A stretch of DNA of 5,544 nucleotides from Candidatus Omnitrophota bacterium (GTDB lineage: Bacteria; Omnitrophota; Gorgyraeia; 2-01-FULL-45-10): positions 1 to 5,544 of the forward strand of contig JAPLMH010000042.1 of NCBI GenBank assembly GCA_026387135.1. Reading direction: 5' to 3'. Position 1 is the stretch's first letter, and every line of letters begins with the position of its first letter. A program made the position numbers and the translations under genes. This document shows, piece after piece, positions 1-4,976 of the stretch. The notes under the pieces are model-generated. The model was not told the origin of the DNA. It saw only the letters and a program-made list of their open reading frames with translations, and did not search any database.

Positions 1-353
1 ATCGCGTTGAGCCTGGACTCGGGGTCCTTTTTGAAGTTGTCGTAAGCCGAGACGAAGTCATCGAGCGTCATTTCGCTTTGGGAGAGATAGTGCCATATCT
101 TGCCGGCCTCTTCGGCGGAATGCGGTCCTATGCCCATTACACCCTCAAGCGCATTATCCTTCTCATTTACCAGGAAGAGCATGGCGCGGTTAAAGCCGAG
201 CCCCTCGTGGGAAGTTAGGGCCGTAAGGATTATGTAAAATACCTGATCGAGCTTGAGCGTGGTCCTCATGGCATTGGAGACCTCGTAAAGCATGGATAAC
301 TCCCATTCCATCCGCTCGATATTCTCTTTCAGCTCTTTATCTTTTTCGGTCAT
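1..353 (-). CDS. GAF-domain signalling protein, N-terminal part (cut by window edge)
   Basis: I translated this stretch by hand from the ATG at 353-351: 117 codons without a stop, running off the left edge. The first ~28 residues are charged and helical (MTEKDKELKENIERMEWELS), as in the signalling helices that precede sensor domains. They lead into a GAF-like domain: LYEVSNAMRTTLKLDQVFYI (about residues 22-41), then a GLGFNRAMLFLVNE segment (51-64) and LEGVMGIGP (69-77). This is the usual opening of GAF modules in histidine kinases, diguanylate cyclases and phosphatases. The effector domain lies outside the window, so the output activity and ligand are unknown. No signal peptide is visible, so it is probably cytoplasmic. 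Its ATG shares one base with the stop of the upstream secreted-protein gene (TAATG), which implies co-transcription and translational coupling. GAF assignment is fairly sure; anything more is not supported. Confidence 0.8.
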   Translation of the reverse strand, partial: MTEKDKELKENIERMEWELSMLYEVSNAMRTTLKLDQVFYIILTALTSHEGLGFNRAMLFLVNEKDNALEGVMGIGPHSAEEAGKIWHYLSQSEMTLDDFVSAYDNFKKDPESRLNA

Positions 354-766
354 TATTTTTTCGTTTGATCTTTGGGCGTTATCGGCGCCGGCAGCTCTTT
401 CAACTTTCCGGTAACGACGCTTATGGCGGTCTCTTTATCGCCCGTCTTCCTCGCCACGATCCTCGCCTTATCACCGACCTTGAGCTCTCCGACCTCAATA
501 ACCTTTAAAACATTTGTGCCCGGGCCTATCTCCACAACGTGGTTCTTGCCGTCGACATCGTTGGAGACTTCCAGCTTAACGCCTTCAGGAGCCGTCGTGT
601 CTATCTTTGAGATGGTGCCAGATACGAAAGCTATGTTCTTGTCCATTATCATAGGTCTGGGCTGCGATCCAGCGCTTTGGGCCTTATTCTCATCGGCGCC
701 AAATGCGCTGCCCGAGAGCACTATAAATAATGCCGCAACACAAAATACTGAAACCAGCTTCCTCAT
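353..766 (-). CDS. small exported protein of unknown function, beta-rich mature domain
   Basis: A 137-aa protein. Residues 1-23 form a Sec signal peptide: RK at positions 2-3, a hydrophobic core from about 4 to 18 (LVSVFCVAALFIVLS), and a likely cleavage site after AFG, giving a mature start at ADEN. The only Cys is within the hydrophobic core, so it is not an obvious lipoprotein. The mature part (about 45-122) alternates short predicted strands and turns: AFVSGTISKID, VKLEVSN, HVVEIGPGTNVLKV, ELKVGDKARIVAR, ETAISVVTG. A 'GxIxxID ... LKVGDKAxI' layout resembles small OB- or SH3-like periplasmic domains such as DUF5666, but I cannot name a family with confidence. The C-terminus is Pro/Lys rich. 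The start is well supported by an AGGAGG (777-772 on the - strand) 5 nt before the ATG. It sits divergent to the riboflavin operon and is coupled to the GAF-domain gene downstream. A link to riboflavin is not implied. Confidence 0.85.
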   Translation of the reverse strand: MRKLVSVFCVAALFIVLSGSAFGADENKAQSAGSQPRPMIMDKNIAFVSGTISKIDTTAPEGVKLEVSNDVDGKNHVVEIGPGTNVLKVIEVGELKVGDKARIVARKTGDKETAISVVTGKLKELPAPITPKDQTKK

Positions 767-792
767 ACCACCCTCCTTTATTTGTTAGCTTA

Positions 793-821
793 AGGATAGC
801 ACAATTGAATGGGCATGTCAA
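793..821 (-). promoter_or_regulatory. predicted sigma70-type promoter for the exported-protein/GAF gene pair
   Basis: Reading the - strand, a perfect TTGACA -35 box (821-816) is followed after 17 nt by TATCCT (798-793), which matches 4 of 6 bases of the -10 consensus. The transcript would start near 786, leaving a leader of about 20 nt that contains the strong Shine-Dalgarno before the ATG at 766. It lies back to back with the riboflavin promoter; the two -35 boxes are 26 bp apart. Predicted from sequence only. Confidence 0.6.
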
Positions 822-824
822 TTG
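802..824. repeat. paired CAATTG palindromes in the divergent promoter region
   Basis: Two identical 6-bp palindromes, CAATTG at 802-807 and 819-824, lie 17 bp apart start to start. The second covers most of the -35 box of the leftward promoter, and the first lies within its spacer. The arrangement could be an operator for a dimeric repressor, but short AT-rich palindromes also arise by chance. Confidence 0.3.
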
Positions 825-847
825 GGAGAGGGAGAGAGTAAAAGTTA

Positions 848-875
848 TTGACACTATAGAAAGACCTGATATAAT
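848..875 (+). promoter_or_regulatory. consensus sigma70-type promoter of the riboflavin operon
   Basis: A perfect TTGACA (848-853) is followed after 16 nt by a perfect TATAAT (870-875). A TG one base upstream of the -10 box (867-868) gives an extended -10 element. The expected start point is about 881-883, which coincides with the first bases of the FMN aptamer, so the transcript would begin almost directly with riboswitch stem P1. A promoter this close to consensus should be strong by itself, which fits regulation being done after initiation by the riboswitch. Confidence 0.85.
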
Positions 876-880
876 GGGTT

Positions 881-1000
881 CACTTCAGGGTGAGGCGAAA
901 TTCCTCAACCGGCGGTGATAGCCCGCGAGCTCCGTCATAAAGATGGGGCAGAACTTGTGAGATCCAAGTGCCGACCGTATAGACGGGATGGGAGAAGGTA
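881..1000 (+). promoter_or_regulatory. FMN riboswitch (RFN element) aptamer
   Basis: The conserved RFN blocks appear in the right order: AGGGTGAGG and AAATTCCTCAACCGGCGGT (887-916), AGCCCGCGAG (920-929), GTGAGATCC (957-965), GCCGACCGTATAGACGGGAT (970-989) and GGGAGAAGG (990-998). Helices that can be read directly: P1 CTTC 883-886 with GAAG 994-997; a stem TGAGG 891-895 with CCTCA 903-907; a variable 7-bp hairpin 930-936 with 942-948 around an ATAAA loop; ACTTG 953-957 with CAAGT 965-969; and CCGT 975-978 with ACGG 983-986. The family binds flavin mononucleotide and turns off riboflavin synthesis or transport genes, which matches the ribBA gene starting 22 nt later. No intrinsic terminator (GC hairpin followed by a T run) lies between the aptamer and the gene, so translational control is more likely than attenuation. 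Confidence 0.96.
991..998 (+). promoter_or_regulatory. Shine-Dalgarno-like GGAGAAGG inside riboswitch P1
   Basis: GGAGAAGG forms part of the conserved 3' end of the FMN aptamer, and its GAAG pairs with CTTC 883-886 to make P1. GGAG (991-994) is 7 nt before a TTG at 1002, ideal ribosome spacing, but 27 nt before the GTG at 1022 that opens the ribBA frame. No other purine-rich Shine-Dalgarno lies at a useful distance from 1022. If this is the ribosome-binding site, FMN binding would hide it directly by stabilising P1. Confidence 0.5.
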
Positions 1001-1001
1001 A

Positions 1002-1015
1002 TTGATAGTTGATAG
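1002..1015 (+). repeat. tandem 7-bp duplication (TTGATAG x2)
   Basis: TTGATAG occurs twice in direct succession between the riboswitch and the ribBA start. The second copy contributes the TAG (1013-1015) that closes the ribBA frame upstream of GTG 1022. It may be a small slippage duplication or chance. Confidence 0.5.
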
Positions 1016-1021
1016 TCCGAA

Positions 1022-2194
1022 GTGCTGGAAGACCTAAAGAAGGGCAGGCAGATCATCGTCATTGACGATGAAGGCCGCGAGAACGAAGGCGACCTCATAA
1101 TGGCGGGAGAGTTCGCCAAAAGCTCCGATATCAATTTCATGGCGACTCATGGGAGAGGGCTTATCTGCGTGCCCATGGAAGGCTCAAGGCTGGACGAGAT
1201 AGACCTGCATCCGATGGCCGCGAATGTCCGCGACCCGTATAAGACGGGATGGGCGATATCGTGCGACGCTAACAAGGGCGTTACCACCGGCATCTCAGCG
1301 CATGACAGGGCGCGAACCATCCAGATACTCTCAAATCCGAAGACCAAACCCGGCGATCTTTCCAGGCCGGGCCATGTCTTTCCTCTCCGGGCAAACGAGG
1401 GAGGAGTCTTGGTCAGGGCGGGACACACCGAGGCCTGCGTAGATCTTCTAAGGATGGCGCACCTCTTCCCTGTGGGAGTTATATGCGAGATAATGAACTA
1501 TGACGGCACGATGGCGAGGCTTGATGACCTGATAAAATTCTCAAAAAAGTTCGATCTGAAGATATGTTCTATAGCTCAGCTAATAGAGTACAGAGGTAGA
1601 TCGGAGAAGCTCATAAAGAGGATCACTCAGACCACCATACCTACGGATTTTGGGGATTTTAAGGTGCTGGTTTACGAGTCGACGGTGGATAAGTATCACC
1701 ACCTGGCTCTTATCAAAGGCTCTCCGGCCAAAAACGGGGCTTTGGTGCGCGTCCATTCCGAATGCCTTACCGGGGATGTATTCGGCTCGAAGAGATGCGA
1801 CTGCGGCGAGCAGCTGAAGCTCGCCATGAAGATCATAGAAAAATGCGGCAGCGGCGTTATCCTGTATATGAGGCAGGAAGGCCGCGGCATAGGCCTGGCG
1901 AATAAGATGAAGGCGTATAAGCTGCAGGATAAGGGGCTTGATACTGTAGAGGCGAATGAGGCGCTGGGGTTCAAGGCTGACCTGCGCGATTACGGGATCG
2001 GCGCCCAGATATTGGCAGATCTGGGCCTGGGCAAGATCAGGCTCTTGACCAACAATCCCAAGAAGATAGTGGGCCTTGAAGGATATGGGCTGGAGGTGGT
2101 CGAGAGAGTTCCTCTGATAGTGAAGCCGTCAAAGAGCAATAAGAGGTATCTTAAGACGAAGAAGGAAAAGTTGGGGCATAAAATACTGGTTTAA
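1022..2194 (+). CDS. ribBA: bifunctional RibBA: DHBP synthase / GTP cyclohydrolase II
   Basis: A 390-aa cytoplasmic fusion enzyme that feeds both branches of riboflavin synthesis. Residues ~1-195 are 3,4-dihydroxy-2-butanone 4-phosphate synthase: the acidic metal/substrate loop DDEGRENEGDL (15-25), THGRGLICVP (42-51), RPGHVFP (115-121), RAGHTEA (132-138) and CEIMN..DGTMAR (155-166). Residues ~200-390 are GTP cyclohydrolase II: zinc cysteines C248, C259 and C261 (C-x10-C-x-C), RQEGRGIGL (284-292), DTVEANEALGF (307-317), LLTNNPKK (341-348) and ERVPL (361-365). Both halves keep their key residues, so both should be active. The start is uncertain: GTG 1022 is the only in-frame start after a TAG at 1013-1015, lacks a Shine-Dalgarno, and leaves the protein about 7 residues short. 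One extra G near 1022 would join it to a TTG at 1002 with a proper ribosome site. Residue 160 is Tyr where the family usually has an acidic residue. First gene after the FMN riboswitch. Confidence 0.95.
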   Translation: MLEDLKKGRQIIVIDDEGRENEGDLIMAGEFAKSSDINFMATHGRGLICVPMEGSRLDEIDLHPMAANVRDPYKTGWAISCDANKGVTTGISAHDRARTIQILSNPKTKPGDLSRPGHVFPLRANEGGVLVRAGHTEACVDLLRMAHLFPVGVICEIMNYDGTMARLDDLIKFSKKFDLKICSIAQLIEYRGRSEKLIKRITQTTIPTDFGDFKVLVYESTVDKYHHLALIKGSPAKNGALVRVHSECLTGDVFGSKRCDCGEQLKLAMKIIEKCGSGVILYMRQEGRGIGLANKMKAYKLQDKGLDTVEANEALGFKADLRDYGIGAQILADLGLGKIRLLTNNPKKIVGLEGYGLEVVERVPLIVKPSKSNKRYLKTKKEKLGHKILV

Positions 2195-2212
2195 AAAGAG
2201 GAGGAGAGCATT

Positions 2213-2677
2213 ATGTCAAATCTGATAAAGGCTGATCTGGTAGCAAAGGGAAAGAAGTTCGCGATAGCGATATCGCGCTTTAATGAGTTCATCTCGGCGA
2301 ATCTTCTGGAAGGGTGCGTCGATACGCTCACAAGGCATGGTGTGCAGGATAGCGGCGTAGATATCGTCTGGGTGCCTGGCGCTTTTGAGATACCTTTGGT
2401 AGCTTTGAAGCTGGCCAAGTCGAAGAAGTACGACGCGGTGATATGCCTGGGCACAGTGATAAGGGGCTCAACGCCGCACTTTGAGTTCGTGGCGAGCGAG
2501 GCGGCAAAGGGCGTGGCGAAGATATCGCTCGATACGTCCGTACCGTGCATATTCGGCGTGATAACTGCCGATACGCTTGAGCAGGCGATAGAGAGAGCCG
2601 GCACAAAGGACGGGAATAAGGGCCGCGACGCGGCGATCTCGGCGATCGAGATGGCGAACCTGATGGGAAAAATATAA
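2213..2677 (+). CDS. ribH: 6,7-dimethyl-8-ribityllumazine synthase (RibH, beta chain)
   Basis: A 154-aa protein, normal length for the family, which condenses 5-amino-6-ribitylamino-uracil with DHBP to form lumazine, the penultimate riboflavin step. Members assemble as pentamers or 60-subunit icosahedral shells. Visible motifs: SRFNEFI (21-27), whose Phe23 normally stacks on the pyrimidine; VPGAFEIP (54-61); LGTVIRGSTPHFEFVA (79-94) with the catalytic-position His89; and ERAGTKDGNKGRDAA (127-141), whose Arg/Lys bind the phosphate. The C-terminus AISAIEMANLMGKI is typical. The start is secured by AGGAGG (2199-2204) 8 nt before the ATG, 18 nt after the ribBA stop. Which oligomer it forms cannot be read from sequence by eye. 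Confidence 0.97.
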   Translation: MSNLIKADLVAKGKKFAIAISRFNEFISANLLEGCVDTLTRHGVQDSGVDIVWVPGAFEIPLVALKLAKSKKYDAVICLGTVIRGSTPHFEFVASEAAKGVAKISLDTSVPCIFGVITADTLEQAIERAGTKDGNKGRDAAISAIEMANLMGKI

Positions 2678-2687
2678 AGGAGCATAC

Positions 2688-3107
2688 ATGCGTAAGCGCA
2701 CCAAAGCGAGAGAGTACGCGCTGCAGATATTATACGCTGTGGATATTACCAAGGATGACCCCAAGGACTGCGTGGAGCGCTTCTGGGAGGGCAACGAAGA
2801 GTCTTCAAGCGAAGTGAAGAAGTTCGCCGCCGGTATCGTCCTTGGAGTGGCTGATAATAAGAAAGATATCGACAAGATGATAGCCAAGTATGCCACCAAT
2901 TGGCATCTCGACAGGATGGCCGTCATCGACAGGAACGTCCTGCGGTTTGCCACGTACGAGCTTCTCTATGAAAAAGATATCCCCCCGAAGGTCTCGATAA
3001 ACGAGGCTATCGATATAGCAAAGAAGTTCGGCGGGCCCGACTCCGGTAAATTCGTGAACGGCATCCTTGATAAGATAAATAAGACGGAGTGCAAAGGATC
3101 TAAATGA
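2688..3107 (+). CDS. nusB: transcription antitermination factor NusB
   Basis: A 139-aa all-helical RNA-binding protein. In well-studied bacteria NusB binds boxA RNA together with NusE (S10) and supports antitermination and processing on rRNA operons. Family marks seen: the basic N-terminus MRKRTKAREYALQILYAVD (1-19), which carries the RNA-binding arginines; NWHLDRMAVIDRNVLRFATY (71-90); and the C-terminal signature PPKVSINEAIDIAKKFG (99-115) with FVNGILDKI (122-130). The Shine-Dalgarno AAAGGAG (2676-2682) overlaps the ribH stop codon, so translation is likely coupled to ribH. The stop overlaps the ATG of the next gene by 4 nt (ATGA). The ribH-nusB pair is widespread in bacteria and does not imply a riboflavin role. 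Being downstream of the riboswitch, nusB would fall with FMN unless it has an internal promoter; none was obvious to me. Confidence 0.96.
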   Translation: MRKRTKAREYALQILYAVDITKDDPKDCVERFWEGNEESSSEVKKFAAGIVLGVADNKKDIDKMIAKYATNWHLDRMAVIDRNVLRFATYELLYEKDIPPKVSINEAIDIAKKFGGPDSGKFVNGILDKINKTECKGSK

Positions 3108-3961
3108 CCGGGACAAAATACGCGGACCTGCACGTTCACACATTCTATTCCGACTCTACTTTCTCCCCGGAAGAGGTCGTCACATGCGCCAAAGAGAAAG
3201 GCCTGGCCGCAATAGCCATATGCGACCATGATACGGTGGACGGCATAGACCCCTGTATGGCCCTGGGCCTGAAAAATGGCGTGGAGATAATACCCGGGAT
3301 AGAGATGTCGGTGGAGAAGATGGACGCGGAGATCCACGTATTGGGATATTTCATAGACTGGAAGCAGGAGTGGTTGCGCAAAATACTTAAAGAGATCCAG
3401 GATTCAAGGGTAGAGCGGATCTTTATCATGATAGAGAAGCTAAGGGGCATGGGCGTAAAGATAGACGCCGAAGAAGTCTTTAAGATCGCTGTCAATAAAG
3501 GATCCGTGGGCAGGCTTCATGTCGCCAAGGCCATGCTTATTTCCGGAGCCATAAAAAATTTAAGGGAAGCCTTCGCAAAATACATAGGTTTTGCGAAACC
3601 ATGTTATGTCCCTTATACCAAATTATCTCCCGTGGAGACCATGGAGCTTATATTGAAGGCCGGCGGAGTGCCTGTGATAGCTCACCCCGACCTTATAGGG
3701 AATGACGATTATATAAATGAATTCGTGGACCACGGATTAAGGGGCCTTGAAGTATACCATACTGATCATAAACCTCACGTCACCAAACGATATGAAGCGA
3801 TGGCAAAGGAGATGGGCCTTTTGATGACGGGCGGATCCGATTGCCATGGCATGGGCAAGGGCCGGATCCTTATGGGAACAGTCCGCGTGCCGTATGAACT
3901 GGTCGAAAAACTTAAAGAAGAGGCAAAGAAGATAAAGGATGGCCCCAAATACAGATCCTAA
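3104..3961 (+). CDS. PHP-domain phosphoesterase (YciV/TrpH/RNase AM-like, COG0613)
   Basis: A 285-aa metal-dependent phosphoesterase of the PHP family, normal length for the YciV-like group. The metal-site residues are all present in order: DLHVHTFYSDST (8-19; H10, H12, D17), ICDHDTVDG (39-47; D41, H42), GIEMSV (65-70; E67), EIHVLGY (76-82; H78), IAHPDL (192-197; H194) and GSDCHG (244-249; D246, H248). Known relatives hydrolyse nucleoside 3',5'-bisphosphates or trim RNA 5' ends (E. coli RNase AM). No signal peptide, so cytoplasmic. It overlaps nusB by 4 nt (ATGA) and ribD by 23 nt, so it is tightly embedded in the riboflavin operon. Two readings fit: an unassigned phosphatase for 5-amino-6-ribitylamino-uracil 5'-phosphate, the step without a gene here, or an RNA/nucleotide-processing enzyme paired with NusB. 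The family call is strong; the substrate is open. Confidence 0.9.
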   Translation: MTGTKYADLHVHTFYSDSTFSPEEVVTCAKEKGLAAIAICDHDTVDGIDPCMALGLKNGVEIIPGIEMSVEKMDAEIHVLGYFIDWKQEWLRKILKEIQDSRVERIFIMIEKLRGMGVKIDAEEVFKIAVNKGSVGRLHVAKAMLISGAIKNLREAFAKYIGFAKPCYVPYTKLSPVETMELILKAGGVPVIAHPDLIGNDDYINEFVDHGLRGLEVYHTDHKPHVTKRYEAMAKEMGLLMTGGSDCHGMGKGRILMGTVRVPYELVEKLKEEAKKIKDGPKYRS

Positions 3962-4976
3962 ATATATGGCCCTCGCGATAGCTCTCGCGAAAAAAGCCGA
4001 GGGCATGACGAGTCCCAATCCTATAGTCGGCGCCGTCATAGTCAGGAAGGGAAAGATAGTAGGGCGCGGCTATCATAAAAGAGCAGGCCTTGCGCACGCC
4101 GAGATCAACGCGCTTCGACAGGCCGGAGCTAAAGCAAGGGGCGCTACGCTTTACGTTACCCTGGAACCATGCGATCATTTCGGACGGACCCCTCCCTGCA
4201 CTAAAGCTATTATAAAGAGCGGTATCAACAGGGTCGTTATCGCCATGAAGGATCCAAACCCTATAAATAACGGGAACGGTATCAGAAGATTAAATAGACA
4301 TGGCATAAAGACGAAGGTCGGCATTCTCGCTAAAGATGCTTTTGATATCAACAGGCCCTACATAAAATTTATAACTAAGAATATCCCGTTCGTCACCGTT
4401 AAAGTCGCCCAAAGCCTTGACGGTAAGATCGCCACGAGGTCAGGCGATTCAAAGTGGATATCTTCCGAAAAGTCACGGCGCTATGTTCACAAGTTGAGGG
4501 AAATGGCGGACGCTGTGATGGTCGGCGCAAACACCGTCAGGCGGGATGACCCCCTGCTTTTGAGTAGATCATCGCGAGACAAACAGCCTGTCAGGGTGAT
4601 AGTTAGCGGCAGGTCGGCTATCCCTTCAGGCGCGAAGATCTTTTCGGAAAAGCATAAGTATCCGGTGATAGTAGTGAGACCGGACGCCCGCTCCGGGAAA
4701 AGGGTGGATTTGCTAAAACTGCTAAAGGCGCTGGCTAAAAATAGCATAACGAATATTCTCGTGGAAGGCGGCGGTGAATTGATAGCGAGCCTGTTGGAGA
4801 AGAAGCTGGTAGACAGGCTCCTTGTCTTCATAGCCCCGAAGATAATCGGCGGCCGGGATGCCAAGACGGCGGTAGAGGGTATCGGAATAGAGAAGATAAA
4901 GGATGCTTTTTCGCTTAAGAATATCTCCGTAAAGAGATTCAAGGAAGATATATTGATACAGGCAGAGGTGCAATAA
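3939..4976 (+). CDS. ribD: bifunctional pyrimidine deaminase/reductase RibD
   Basis: A 345-aa enzyme carrying out the second and third steps of the GTP branch: hydrolytic deamination of the diaminopyrimidinone, then NADPH reduction of the ribosyl side chain. The N-terminal deaminase (about 1-145) has SPNPIVGAVIV (25-35) and the zinc site HAE (53-55) with PCDHFGRTPPC (77-87; C78, C87). The C-terminal reductase (about 150-345) has VTVKVAQSLDGKIATRSGDS (152-171), VGANTVRRDDP (195-205), LVEGGGEL (274-281) and APKIIGG (299-305). Both active sites look intact. The chosen ATG at 3939 lies inside the preceding gene (23-nt overlap) with AGAAGA about 6 nt upstream. A later ATG at 3966 (Met10) would remove residues that align with the usual N-terminus, so 3939 is preferred. 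The product needs dephosphorylation before RibH can use it. Confidence 0.96.
   Translation: MAPNTDPKYMALAIALAKKAEGMTSPNPIVGAVIVRKGKIVGRGYHKRAGLAHAEINALRQAGAKARGATLYVTLEPCDHFGRTPPCTKAIIKSGINRVVIAMKDPNPINNGNGIRRLNRHGIKTKVGILAKDAFDINRPYIKFITKNIPFVTVKVAQSLDGKIATRSGDSKWISSEKSRRYVHKLREMADAVMVGANTVRRDDPLLLSRSSRDKQPVRVIVSGRSAIPSGAKIFSEKHKYPVIVVRPDARSGKRVDLLKLLKALAKNSITNILVEGGGELIASLLEKKLVDRLLVFIAPKIIGGRDAKTAVEGIGIEKIKDAFSLKNISVKRFKEDILIQAEVQ

Noticed and set aside
372..788. 138-codon open frame on the + strand over the exported-protein gene
   Set aside because: It is antisense to a gene with a clear signal peptide and Shine-Dalgarno, and its translation has no recognisable domain.
730..918. 62-codon open frame on the + strand running into the riboswitch
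   Set aside because: It crosses both promoters and the conserved FMN aptamer, has no ribosome site, and shows no protein-like pattern.
930..948. 7-bp hairpin with an ATAAA loop as a possible terminator
   Set aside because: It lies inside the aptamer at the variable-arm position, and no T run follows it.
988..1005. ATG inside the riboswitch 3' end as a gene start
   Set aside because: It reads only five codons (MGEGN) before TGA, and the ATG is part of the conserved aptamer sequence.
1020..1024. Programmed -1 frameshift linking TTG 1002 to the ribBA frame
   Set aside because: The bases CCGAAGT do not form an X-XXY-YYZ slippery site, and no reason for frameshifting this early is known; a missing base is simpler.
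880..1140. 86-codon open frame on the - strand across the riboswitch and ribBA start
   Set aside because: It is the complement of a well-identified RNA element and of ribBA; a shadow frame.
2468..2953. 161-codon open frame on the - strand over ribH and nusB
   Set aside because: It is antisense to two confidently identified genes and has no motif; long shadow frames are expected at this base composition.
3966..4976. Later ATG as the start of ribD
   Set aside because: It would drop residues (TDPKY before MALAIALAKKAEG) that match the usual RibD N-terminus; ATG 3939 also has a better ribosome site.
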